Part shown: positions 21,501 through 32,475 of the stretch, one piece after another
How positions within the stretch are numbered: position 1 is the first letter of the stretch
Layout of the letters: every line of letters begins with the position of its first letter
Assembly (NCBI GenBank): GCA_030761205.1
Contig: JAULJL010000035.1
Span: 14,735,001-14,799,000 of the forward strand
Origin: Fremontodendron californicum
Lineage: Eukaryota > Streptophyta > Magnoliopsida > Malvales > Malvaceae
Direction: 5' to 3'
Length of the DNA stretch: 64,000 nucleotides
Position numbers and translations under genes: made by a program
Notes under the pieces: generated by a model
Seen by the model: the letters and a program-made list of their open reading frames with translations, nothing else
What the model was told of the DNA's origin: nothing
Database searches by the model: none

Positions 21501-22414
21501 GGGTTTTCCACCAAGTTCACTTGTGAAACAACAGCAGCAAGCTCAAAATCATCAACTAGGTTGGCTTGAGCTTTTTTCCTCTTGTTCTGTCGGCAGTCCT
21601 TTGCACGGTGTCCGGCCTTGTTGCAGTTGAAACAATTTCCCGTGAACTTTCTAAAATCCGTTCCCTTCTTTGCTTGGGAAGAACTTGAACCAACAAATTT
21701 CCTCTTGTTGGTCTTTTTCGAATGTTCAACAACATTCGCTTTGGCTTCCATGGTCTGGACCATGACCCTCTTCTCTGAACTACGATTATCCTCCTCGATT
21801 CTCAATCGAACAATCAAGTCCTCTAAAGACATCTCCCTACGTTTGTGCTTTAGATAGTTCTTGAAATCCTTCCACGAAGGAGGGAGTTTCTCTATCAAAG
21901 TTGCCGTTTCGAATGATTCACTAAGAGTCATTCCCTCGGCAAAGATCTCATGGAGAATCAATTGAAACTCTTGAACTTGACTGATAATGGTTTTCGAGTC
22001 CACCATTTTAAAATCTAGAAACCGGCCAACCACAAATTTCTTTGTGCCGGCATCCTCGGTTCTATATTTCCTTTCCAAGGACTCCCACAGCTCTTTCGCT
22101 GTCTTTATCGGACTATACACGTTGTATAACGTGTTGTCCAAACCATTGAGGATGTAGTTCTTGCATAGGAAGTCAGAATGCTTCCATGCATCTACCGAGG
22201 CTACCACTGTAGTATCGGTCTCTCCCTCGTTCAAAGTCGGGGCCTCCTCTCGTAAGAACTTGGCTAGATTGAGGGTGGTCAAATAGAACAGCATCTTTTG
22301 CTGCCATCGTTTGAAGTCCTGACCATTGAACTTCTCGGGCTTTTCACCATGTGTTACATGTAGAGGTTGTGGCGCTACGAGCGCTCTAGCAATACCGGTA
22401 GATGTTTCGGCCAT
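18502..22414 (-). pseudogene. gag-pol: Copia gag-pol polyprotein with a single frameshift
   Basis: This is the element's replication polyprotein. From ATG 22414: UBN2-type gag (residues ~20-240); zinc knuckle CFNCNKAGHRAKDC (~262-275); protease WWVDTGATCHVCS (~310); integrase with WHGRLGHVN and CEICVESK zinc site, then the catalytic D (HTDICDLK), D (RSDRGGEY) and E (PQQNGIAERKNR). The frame breaks at 20520-20526, where 7 G (minus strand) stand in place of an expected 6 in codons LWGEA. The second frame runs to 18502: RT with DVKTAFLNGDLDEEIYM and the catalytic CLYVDDMLI, then RNase H TDANWISD...TMESEF and a terminal DNIADPLTKGL motif. VIKRYRQKE replaces the usual VAKGYRQKE, a possible second lesion. 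Otherwise full length. Confidence 0.93.
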
Positions 22415-23491
22415 CTATTATTCAAGAATAATAGGATCAACTTGTATACAAAATATACAAATATAATTATACTACAAAAATAATGTAACTAAGAATAAAC
22501 ACTTGTAGTATAAAAATATCACAAAATCTAAATATTCAAAAAAGATATATAAACAATATATATATCACCGAAACTATATATATAATAAACAAAAAAGAAT
22601 ATACTAAAAAGGTCAAGACGTCTTAAAAATGTTGTAAAAAATATATAGTATATCGTCTTAAGAATGTTATTCGAAATATATATATATATATACTATATAC
22701 TATATATATATATTCAAACAAAATATATATATATATATAATATAATCAACACTCAAATAGAATATTATAAATATATATAATAAACGAACAACACAAAAAT
22801 ATATATAGATGCTATACAAATATGATAACACTAATATAATAAAACAAATAAATATATTCTAAATGAAATCATGAAACTCACGTGAACAATTAAAAATATA
22901 AGAATGTAATCTATATATATCTATATATATATAACACAAAACAGTAGCAATGTAAAAACCGTATATAAAAATGCTTTCAAAACAGTAATGAAACATGAAC
23001 AATAATAAACGTATGAACAATAATAAACGTAAAAGATTAAAAAATTATGACCGAATCATTACAACTATTAACCAATCCCATCTTTTTGAATGGACACAAA
23101 TATTACAGAGCAAGAATAATATTACCAGTCAAAAACTCATGCATGAATAATAAAATAGTAATAAGCCTTTATTCTAACAAAGACTAAAAGATATAAAAAA
23201 AATATATATATAAAGCATACAAAAACGAGAACCAAAGCATACACAGTATATGACAAATATTTCAAACCACAAAAAGCATACACAGTATATATATATATAT
23301 ATATATATATATCAATAAACAAAGAAAGTTATGCAATCTGTGCGATAACAACAATAAGAAGCATATAAGACAGTACGTAAAGAAAAAGGTACAGTATATG
23401 AAAGACAGAATAAAAACATACACCGTAACAATATATTCGAAACTCTAAACACAGTATATAACAAATACAAAAAAAAAAAACGTCTTAAGAA
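22415..23491 (-). other. AT-rich copia leader
   Basis: About 1.08 kb between the 5' LTR and gag, rich in (TA)n runs (for example 22680-22735 and 23290-23312). A motif cgtcttaagaatgttattcg followed by aaatata occurs at 22651 and again at 23481, overlapping the LTR edge. The usual TGGTATCAGAGC primer site is not present beside the LTR. Confidence 0.7.
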
Positions 23492-24481
23492 TGTTATTCG
23501 AAATATAACGCAATATGCTATATACTGTGAAAATATAAATAGAAAATAAAAGAAGAACTTGATATATATATATATATAAAAGCAGATTACAAGAAATATG
23601 TAAAAACGAACAAAGACACTTACAGAAATTGATTTGAAAAAATCAATATCGAGTCAAGGTTGGACCTTTTAACCTTAAGACGTTTTTTGCCTGTCTAAGG
23701 TGCTTACAGTATCGATGCAAATCGTCTCCCAGGTTTCCTCGATATACGTTGCAAATGAGAGCACACCCGGATGCAACACAGCGAACTGAAGAATGTTGAA
23801 GTCTCTCTCTCAGAAAGCAAGAATATTTTCGGTGAATGAGTGTTTTAAAACAGATACAAACATTCCTATTTATAGATACATAGAAGTCTGTTCGGTCAGA
23901 CACAACTGTTGGACATGAACCGGTTCGGTCAAAAGACAAGTCTGAATCAACGAACCGGTTCAATCCAAAAGGCAAGACAATTCAGAAAAAGGCAAGGAAC
24001 CGAACAGACACATTCTAGAAGAAGAATTATTCGGACATAAAGCTGGTTGGATTTGAGCTGGTTCGGCTGCTTGGTGTTGAGCTGGTTCGGTTTGGACAAA
24101 AATAATCCGGTTGGGCAGTAAAAAATTATTTACTGACCCAAACCCGACCCGACCCAGCCCGGCTCGGCGGCGCGTGGTCTAGCCCAAGTTGTGTAGGTCC
24201 TCACCCTCCACAAAAACTTGGGTGCCCCTTGGGGCCCAACCCATCATGACACTCTAGCTTATATAAACTATAAGCTAAAGTCATTCTTAGTCCTATATGG
24301 GATTGACTACCACACATACCTTCAACCAACTTTCCTTCCTCTTCAAGTGGGTAAATAATGAGACTAATTTCTCATTCACTTTGATATCATTTGTGTACGT
24401 AAATGTACACCGACAACCTATGTATTAGAATACGTATTTCGTATATATACACACTTGTTATATATACTATGATATCTAACA
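23492..24481 (-). repeat. Copia 5' LTR
   Basis: 990 bp, same sequence as the 3' LTR with scattered substitutions. It is shorter by ~20 bp at a GC-rich tract near 24150. Its outer end is directly followed by TSD GTTCT. Confidence 0.93.
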
Positions 24482-24486
24482 GTTCT

Positions 24487-25078
24487 CAGGTTTAGAGGGG
24501 TGTTGGTTGTGTTCGTTCCTTGGGTTAGAGGTGGTGGTTTTTGTATTTAGGCAGTGGCTTGTGTGGGATGAGAGGGTCTCAGTGATTGTTTTTTTTCTTC
24601 TTATTTGCTTTGTTTTTTTTTTTTGTTGGTCGAATCCCCCTCTTCTTGCTTTTTGTAGATGGTTTTTTTAAAGGCCAATTTCTCTAAATTATTGCCAGGA
24701 TTTGGGGCTGTCAAGGTAGCTATGGCAGAGGTTGGTTGTAGGTGTTGTGGTAGCTGAGTGAGTTGAGTGTGTAAGGGAAGAGTGTGGGCAGGGGAAAGGG
24801 AGATGGGTTGGCAGCGTGATTCAAGCTGCTAGCAGTCCTTTTTTTTTTTATAAATTAATTAATTAATTTTAATTTTTAATTTAAAATTTATATGTAAAAT
24901 ATTATTAACAACCTAGAGAAAATAATAATAATAAAAAGGTTCAATTTGAACAAAATTAATAAATCAACTTGGTTAAGACAAATGGACTCGACCAATGAGA
25001 TCAGACTAGCGGATAACAATAAAAAGCTTCAAATCGATTTATTATTGGATTTATCCCAGACAAAATTAAGTATCTACA
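24487..25078 (-). other. Old Tat-type LTR, 5' segment
   Basis: Continuation of the split LTR beyond the copia insertion. It contains no open frame of note and ends with the inverted LTR start at 25078. Confidence 0.5.
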
Positions 25079-25411
25079 AATGCAATGCTATCAAAAACGT
25101 ATTCACGATCGTAATTTAAATTCATGATCTCAAGCATCCCAGGGGACTAACGAGAGCATGAGCTGAAGGTATGCTTACTCTTTAAAGATAATTTCCCTCT
25201 TCTTTCTTTAATAAAAACTTCTTAAAGTTTCAGTCTTTTGGTTTAAAATGGATATTTGTTTGGTGGGCTACTATTGGTTTGAATTTGAGTGGTTAAGGTT
25301 GTAGAATTTTCATTACTTATAATTTCCTTGTTATATTGCTGTTAATTATATATATATATATATATTTGCCAGGCTTTTATTATATTTATATCTATAAATG
25401 TATAGTTTTAC

Positions 25412-25913
25412 TAGAATGATCGTGGATAGTAAAAAATTGGATATAGGAAATTATTCAATATGTTTTTTTATAGATTCAGATGATTTTCGGATTCAGATGA
25501 TTTTCGGATTCAGATGATTTTCGGATTCAGATATTAGATTTATTATTCACAGCGAATTCAGATATAAACTCTTGGATATCCGTTATCTGAATCCGCTTTG
25601 ATTTTGGTGCGAATAGTATCGGATATCCTAATCCTCTTTATTTATACAGATAACGGATTCAAATAACCGAATTTGATATTCATTTACATTTTTAATTCTT
25701 GTTAATTTTATATTTTTATCTTTAAAAAATTTATTTAATAAATTCAGATATTTAGTAGATTTGGATATTCGATGAATATTACTGTCTTAAATTGGATGTG
25801 AATTCAAATAATAATATTCGGATAATAAGCGAATAATAAATTAATTCAACTATTGAATAAATTAAACGGATTCAAATTCAAAAATTATAAATTTTCAATC
25901 CGCTGCCATCCTA
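25412..25913. mobile_element. Possible hAT-like non-autonomous element
   Basis: Left TAGAATGATCGTGGAT and the inverse of TAGGATGGCAGCGGAT at the right resemble each other and the common TAGGGATGGCAACGG class of plant hAT ends. The interior is full of gattcggatatccg-type words. No clear 8-bp duplication was seen, so the call is tentative. Confidence 0.4.
25473..25532. repeat. 17-bp minisatellite, about 3.5 copies
   Basis: gattcagatgattttcg repeats perfectly at 25473, 25490 and 25507 with a partial fourth copy. Confidence 0.9.
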
Positions 25914-26111
25914 AACTTCTAAACTTTACTCATTTACTATGTGATGCCAGTAGCTCATGCAAATGATGTTTGGTTCTAGAAAAAAAGAAAAATAAGTAGT
26001 ATTTTTGGACGAAGAGCAGTTCAGAAAACAGGATGGCAAAAGTAGGTGAAAGTGAAATGGACAAACAAGTTGAAAATTTTGAATTCTACACCATATAAGA
26101 GTTATAAGATC

Positions 26112-27645
26112 TGGTAATATTAAACATGATACGATTATACGATACGAAAAAAATAATTAAAATACGAAATACGATATGACATGACACAAAAAAGAAACAC
26201 AGACACGATACGAATACACGAACAAATCAAAATTTATATAACACAAATTATTAACATGTAAAAATTTATATAAATATAAAACACCTTAAACATAATTATG
26301 ACACGAAAAAAATACACGAACACGAGATTGATACACGAATTGACGTGTCTTTACATGTAGGAAATTTTATGTCCAACACTAGGTTTTTTTTTAATTATAA
26401 TTTATTTTCTTTTTATTTTATGCTAATTTTTATATTATATTAAAGAAAATAATGTACATATGTATTTTTTTTATCTGTTATATATAATCATGCAATAAAA
26501 AATGTCAAGGTACAAATATTGGTATATTGATATTTAAGATAATATTGTAACATACAAATCAATTACATATAATTTGTTTCATTTCTATTTCTCTTCATAT
26601 TTTTATGAATTACACAAAAAAAATGTATAATTTTATGTTAAAAATTTCATAGTAAATAAATCAAGATAATTTGAATAATATTTAAGCCAAATAGTAGTTT
26701 GACTACTTAATTTGAGCGTTTTTGCAATTAAATTGGTAACTTGTGCGGTCATGATAATTTTTTGGTAAATTATATATCTATTCAATTATATTACTTTCAA
26801 TAATAAATTATTTTATTCATCAATCCTTTAATACAAAAAAAAAAAAAACTACTCTAAAATTAATTTTATAGAGAATTAATGAAAAAAGAAATAAATCGTC
26901 GAACTAAAATTACGTACTCTTGCATTGCTTTCAATTATAAATTATATATATGTTATTCATCAATTTTAAATATATTTTTTGAATTCATTTGAATTTTTAT
27001 ATTATCCTAATGAAAGAATATGCATATTCTAATGGATCTACTACATACATTCATAAATACTAAGATACAACTAAACCATAGTTTGCATATGTTGTATTAA
27101 AAGTAATATTTACTTATCTAAAAGAATCCTATGCTTTTGCAAACTTTCAAAGAATAATAAAATTCCTTTTTTTTTATAAAAAAATAATTTTGCTACTGCT
27201 TTTTTTTATTTGATCAAAATGTAAAGATTCAATCATTAGATAATCAAGATTAATGCTTATTTTTTAAGATGATATTTTTATAAGAGTACGATTTAGTCAA
27301 AATGATTTAATATTTAATGTATTTGATTTTTAAATTAGATTTTGATTTTAAAAATCTAATGATAAGAAATTTTAGATCCATAAAAATGTTCTTAAACCTT
27401 ATTAGTTCTTGGGGTTTTTCTTCTGGTTCTGTTAATGTTTTGATTAGACTTGATGATTTGTGTGTGTCGTGTTCGTATTATTTTCACATATCCTAATCAT
27501 TTTTAAAATATTATATATTTATATAAAATTTGACATATTTGTGTATTCATATCGTGTTGTGTTTTGTGTCGTATTTTAATTATTTTTTCGTATACATATC
27601 GTGTCCAAAATTATCATATTTAATTTTAGTATTGATTGTGTCCAT
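26112..27645. mobile_element. 1.5-kb element with ~230-270 bp inverted repeat arms
   Basis: The left arm (26112-26380) and right arm (27410-27645) are imperfect inverted copies. Both carry acgaaaaaaataattaaaa, strings of cgtatcgtgt/acacgaacacgac and tttatataaat. The interior is AT-rich, without transposase or open frame. The arm sequence is the same family as the tandem block inside the Mutator-like element at 44375-46985 and the fragment at 4345-4475. Exact ends and TSD could not be fixed. Confidence 0.6.
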
Positions 27646-27814
27646 TAATTTACTTTGTATAGTAGTGACAAAACTACGGAGCGTCTTAAGATCACTTGTG
27701 TCTTAAGATTACTTGTTAAATATGTTCGCATTAACGCACTAAATGACCTTGAATACTATATTTTCAATGAGATAAGACTTTTCCTTAAAAACAGGTAATC
27801 TTTATAATTGTTTA
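27646..27814. other. Spacer before LINE
   Basis: No feature; two near repeats of cttaagat(c/t)acttgt at about 27685-27715. Confidence 0.35.
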
Positions 27815-27839
27815 TTAATGCACTTTTTTTTTTTAACAT

Positions 27840-29383
27840 GAATCTTGCATTGCAATTATAAATTGATAGCATCATGCATTATTTCTTGATGAAAGAAATC
27901 AGGATAATCCTCCATCCAAAACAAATCTTCTATTGAATTTAAACTAAAGCGAGTTATGGTGTGTGCAACTTGGTTCCCCTATCTCATTGTGTGTACCACC
28001 TGACATTCTTGAAAAGTTTTGATTCTTTCTCTTCCTTCAGCAATAATAGGACCTATGCTGGAAAGGTCTTCCTCAGTACCCAGCAGTCTTGATTAATAGT
28101 AGGGCATCTCCTTCCAACACAATTCGATTGAAACCATGTGACTTGCTACCTCCAAGGCCTTCACAGCTGCCTGTGCCTCACAAATGCAAGCCTCATTCAC
28201 CCTCATTATCTTGATTGTTGCCCCTCCTAGAACAAAGCTTTCAAAGTCTCGTACAATAACTCCAATGCCTCCTGTTTTCATGTGATGAATGAAGGCTCCA
28301 TCAAAGTTTACCTTATAGTAATTCATGGGTGGTGACTTCCAGTGAGGACTGGTAATTGGAACCTTGGATATAGGGTGTGATACCTATGCACTTTGGTATT
28401 CAGTTAACAACATCCTGGTTTGATTCACCAAAATGCTACTATTGCATGCTACCTGACTTTTGACCTCAGCATTACGCACATTCCACAAAACCCACAAAAT
28501 CATCAAGAAAGAGTCGAACTCCTCTACCTTCAAAGTTTATAATGCCATTTCCAACCAGTCAACCCCCCTCTCAACTGGCCATTGTATTAGAGTGTTAGAA
28601 ACATTAAATAGATGCAACACCTCCCTGGAGATAGGACATTCTTTCATAGCATGAATTTTCGATTCCACTGCCTCACCACATCTTGAGTAACTCGTATTCA
28701 CACCCTCAATTTTGGTTGCAATCTTGGCAGCTGTTGGAAGGATCCCATGAACCCAAATAACTTCACCTTGTAGGGCACATTTGCATCCCATAATATCTTC
28801 CAAATATTCCTGTGAGGGCCAACTCCAATCTTAGCTTCCACTATGGTTTTGTAACCACTCTTGACTGAATATGCTCCATCTTTACTATGGTGCCAGACCA
28901 ACTTATCAGGAGGTCTGTTGTTGTACAATGTTATGTTGCAAATGATGTCTGCTACCTCTGGGCAGAATTTTGAGCGAATTAAACCTTCATTCCAGCTCAT
29001 ACTATCCTTATTCAGCAGCTCCTCCACTTTGGCCATATCTGAAAGCCCACCCGAATTGTAGGATAAGCTGAATGAGCCTTTAACTGGCAACCAATTGGCA
29101 CCCCAGATGTTTATTAATTTCCCATCACCAACTCTCCATCTAATACCCTGCAAAAGAACTGACTTTGACAACCAAATGCTTCGCCAAACGTATGATGGTT
29201 GAGTTCCCAAATATGAAGTTAGAAAATTTCCATTTGGGAAGTACTTTGCTTTCAACAACCTGTAACTCAAGGAATTGGTATTGCTTATCAACCTCCATCC
29301 TTGCTTACCCAACAAAGCCATATTAAAGGATTGGAGTTCTTGAAAGCCTAGCCCGCCCATATGTTTGGCCGTGCACAACCTAT
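27840..29383 (-). pseudogene. LINE ORF2 C-terminal part: thumb, zf-RVT, RNase H-like
   Basis: A 226-codon open stretch (29378-28698) begins LCTAKHMGGLGFQELQSFNM, continues with WRVGDGKLINIWGANWLP, typical of plant LINE RT thumbs, and ends in the zf-RVT region SVKSGYKTI...IWKILWDANVPYKVKLF. A frame change near 28750 leads to the cysteine part (GVNTSYSRCGEAVES, KECPISREVLHL). YYKVNFDGAFIHHMKTGGIG and the following GVIVRDFESFVLGGA (28326-28230) is the RNase H-like start, with the expected acidic D in NFDGAF. The tail has stops. The protein nicked and reverse-transcribed LINE RNA; this copy is dead. Confidence 0.85.
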
Positions 29384-30103
29384 TATAACTCTAGGAAATA
29401 TAGTTATTTTGCCACTTTTTATGCTTTTGAATCGGCTAAGTCCTTGAGGATTTTATTGAAATTTGATTAGTTTTAAATGTTTTTTATATTTATTTTAATT
29501 ATTCATTTTATGTTTAAAATAGTTATTTAGTTTTTATTTATGTGTTTTTATAGGTCCAAGGTGATCTGGAGCTTCGAGGTGCAAAACGACAAAAATCGGT
29601 GCATTCAATGAGTAGGCAGATTCGACCTCCAGAGCTTCTTTCAAGAAAAACTTGATCCTAAAGATTTAATTTGAGAAATATCCCTCTTGATTTTTGAATA
29701 TGACTTCCATACCTTTCCAACGGTATAAGGCGCGTCAAAATCGGAGAAGATTTGCCCAGTCAAAACAGCTTCTGAATTGCGAGAAAATGACGAAACCAAC
29801 CGAAATGGGATAGAAAGTTGGGGCCGTGGTGCCGGGAAGACAGAAAGTTGGCTCTGTGGCACCAGGATGCGGCACCGACTCGTGAACAGTACCCGCAAAA
29901 TCGTGAAAAAATGCAAATTTTTTTATTTTTACCTGGTTGCTTTGGCACGAAGTTTTGGACTCCATGAGGCCCTGGACACTTTAAACAGGATTCTTTTAGG
30001 TCAGAATAAAGAGGATTGGATACCTAGAAACCGAATTCTCTCTCAAGAAGATAGCCACCCTCAAATTCTCTCAAGAAGATTGAAGACTCAAGAATTGACA
30101 ACA
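29384..30103 (+). repeat. 5' LTR, internally deleted
   Basis: Starts TATAACTCTAGGAAATATAG (the 3' LTR has TGATAACTATAGG, so the terminal G is lost) and ends GACAACA. It matches 33967 to about 34645 and then jumps to the final bases of the LTR, implying a deletion of roughly 745 bp between gaattga and caaca. Confidence 0.82.
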
Positions 30104-30115
30104 AGTATAAGTTTT

Positions 30116-30133
30116 TGGCGTCGTTGTCGGGGA
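30116..30133 (+). promoter_or_regulatory. Primer-binding site, tRNA-Asp type
   Basis: TGGCGTCGTTGTCGGGGA, 12 bases after the LTR end. It has two differences from the site of the Athila-like element at 1012-1029. Confidence 0.82.
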
Positions 30134-30213
30134 ATTATTTATTATTTTTGTTAATATTAATACCAAGCAACCTTAGTCTTAATTTAAACTTTCTTTTTCT
30201 TATTTTCAGGTAC

Positions 30214-31440
30214 AATGGCTGAAGATCTAACGAAACAAAAACTTTGCTAGAGTATGGGGTACCTCTCATGCAAGACCTTCAAACTAGCATTCAGAGGCCT
30301 GCCATTCAGGCCAATACGTTCGAGATAAAGCCGGCCATCCTTCAGATGATCAATACATCAGTTCAGTTCAAAGGCTTACCGAACGATGATCCGAATTCTC
30401 ACATCGTGAGTTTTCTGGAGGTTTGCGATCTTTTCAAACAAAATGGTGTTACTGATGATGCCATTAGATTGAGACTCTTTCCTTTCTCACTTCGAGATAA
30501 GGCCAAGAGTTGGTTGAACTCTCTTCTTGCTGACACCATTACCACCTGGGCTGATCTGGCCCAAAAATTTCTTGCCAAATATTTTCCTCCTGCCAAGATA
30601 GCTAAGATGCGGAATGATATCACATCTTTTATGCAGTATGACTTGGAATCATTGTATGAAGCTTGGGAAAGGTAAAAAGATCTGCTCCGACGATGTCCTC
30701 ATCATGGGATACCTGACTGGCTTTAGGTAAACACCTTTTACAATGGGTTGATGGGTCATACTAGAAGTTCTATAGATGCTGCAGCAGGTGGATCACTCAT
30801 GGGAAAAGAAATTGATGAGACTTATAATTTAATTGAGGTGATGGCATCCAATAATTATCAATGGTCCACTGAGCGAATTTTGACAAGGAAAGCTCCAGAC
30901 AATTATCAGTTGAATGAGATCAGTGCCTTATCGGCATAGATAGAAACATTATCCAAGAAATTTGAAACCTTGAGTGTTCAAGCAGTCCAAAGCCTGTTTG
31001 TATCATGTGAATTATGTTGTGAAGGACATACCAGTGATGGATGCCCAACCAATGCCGAATCAGTTCAATATGTTGGAAACTACAATAGATAGCAAAACAA
31101 TCCTTATTCCAACAATTACAATCGAGGTTGGAGAAATGATCCAAATTTTATTGGAATAATAATCAAGGGCCTACTTCTGCCACTAAGCAAGCATCCCCTC
31201 CTGGGTTTTTTTCACAACAAGGCAGTGCTCCTATTCCAGAAAAGAAGCCATCTATTGGAAGAAATGCTTATGCAATACATGGCATCAAACAATGCCACAC
31301 TTAGAAGTCTTGAGACACAAATAGGCCAGCTTGCTAATGCAATTAACAATCGTCCCCTGGGAACTCTTCCAAGTGATACTGAAACCAATCCTAAGGACTA
31401 TGGGAAAGAGCAATGCAATTCCATTACATTAAGGAGTGGG
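30214..31440 (+). pseudogene. gag: Athila gag, broken
   Basis: The start MAEDLTKQ at 30214 hits a stop soon after a frameshift. The main open block (30244-30675) contains FKGLPNDDPNSHIVSFLEVC, LRLFPFSLRDKAKSWLNSL, TWADLAQKFLAKYFPPAKIA and LYEAWER, the Athila Retrotrans_gag core. It then stops where RFKDLLRRCPHHGIPDW would continue (the next codons still read KDLLRRCPHHGIPDW). Further pieces are YNGLMGHTRSSIDAAAGGSL (30748-30810) and a coiled polar stretch with LRSLETQIGQLANAINNRP (31290-31360), the conserved gag C-terminus before SITLRSG. Several stops and shifts. It would have formed the particle shell. Confidence 0.87.
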
Positions 31441-31449
31441 TAGCCAAAA

Positions 31450-32475
31450 GAATAACGAGAGAATTTAAGAGAAGACACCTCGAGGTTACCCACCACCACC
31501 TTTTCCTCAACGTCTTCAAAGAAAAGTGCCAGAATTACCGTCCAAGCCTCTTGAAGTGGAAAATTTGGGGAAAATATTGAAAAAGCACAAGAAGAAGAGA
31601 AGAAGCCTCCAGTCTATCCACCACTACCTTTTTCTCAGCGCCTTCAAAGGAATAAGCTTGACAAGCAGTTTCAGAAGTTTCTTGAGGTATTCAAAAAGCT
31701 CTATATTAATATACCTTTTGCTGAAACTTTAGAACAAATGCCTAAGTATGTCAAGTTTATGAAAGAAATTTTGTCTAAGAAGCGAAAATTGGATGAGATT
31801 GAGACAGTTGCACTTACTGAAGAGTGCAGCGCTATTCTTCAAAAGAAACTTTCACTCAAAGATCTAAGAAGCTTCGCCATTCCATGTGCTATTGGTGATA
31901 AATTTTTTGGTAAAGCTTTATGTGATTTGGGGGCGAGTATCAATTTAATGCCTCCTTCTATCTATCGCAAGCTTGGTTTGGGGGAGATAAAACCCACTAC
32001 AGTGATGTTTCACCTTGCTGATAGATCCATCAAACATCCAAGAGGCATGGTTGAGGATGTGCTAGTTAAGGTTGACAAATTATTCTTTCCTGCTGATTTC
32101 ATTGTGCTTGACATGGAAGAAGATAGTGAAATGCCCATAATTCTTGGGAGACCATTCTTAGCCACTGGTAGAACTCTCATAGATATTCAAAAAGGAGAAC
32201 TTACCATGAGAGTTTTAGACCAACAAGTAACTTTTAAAGTTTTTAAGGCTATGAAGTTTCCTAACGAATTTGATGAATGTTTCACAGTTAAAATGATGAA
32301 CAGTGATTCCAAAGAAGCATTCACTGAAAGTTGTTCCACCACACCACTTAAGAAAATTTCACATTCTACTTCCAAGATGCATGAAAGCCACAATTTTGTG
32401 AATGCAAGGCCTCATAAAGCAAAGAAAAAGGGGGGCAATGGTTCAAGTGGAAGGATGCTGGTTAATGAACAATGA
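31450..32475 (+). pseudogene. Athila aspartic protease region
   Basis: The open block 31738-32475 reads LPKYVKFMKEILSKKRKL-like text, then ALCDLGASINLMPPSIYRKL with the DLGAS active-site motif of Athila proteases, and ends the fold with MPIILGRPFLATGRTLIDI. This enzyme cleaves the gag-pol precursor in the particle. Upstream, 31450-31735 contains the proline-rich linker PPPFPQRLQ twice in broken frames. Downstream the frame ends at a TGA (32473-32475) where RT should start. Within its 245 codons it is unbroken, so selection or recent origin is possible, but no pol follows. Confidence 0.85.

Larger units (their letters stand above)
16907..24481 (-). mobile_element. Ty1/copia retrotransposon, nearly intact
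   Basis: The 7.6-kb element on the minus strand has LTRs at 16907-17916 and 23492-24481 and a perfect 5-bp TSD GTTCT (16902-16906, 24482-24486). The PPT adjoins the left (3') LTR. Domain order is gag, protease, integrase, reverse transcriptase, RNase H, which defines copia. LTRs differ by roughly a dozen substitutions plus a ~20-bp GC-rich indel, so the insertion is young. The only obvious coding break is one extra G in a G-run. Lineage within copia was not assigned. Confidence 0.95.
14882..25078 (-). mobile_element. Old Tat-type solo LTR (minus strand), split by a copia insertion
   Basis: On the minus strand the right end reads TGTAGATACTTAATTTTGTC (25078 down), matching the complete Tat/Ogre LTR start at 51193 in 18 of 20 bases. 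The left end carries the family's ordered 3' motifs in inverted order: tgtcataac at 14882, catctagcg-like text, ggagttgtcacta, gtgattggtcacct, ggtattagcaccccc and gtgttatc. Between 15270 and 16050 a caacctgacggaa-type motif recurs about six times. The LTR body is 14882-16906 plus 24482-25078, about 2.6 kb. No PBS or clear TSD adjoins it. It predates the copia element inside it. Confidence 0.65.
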
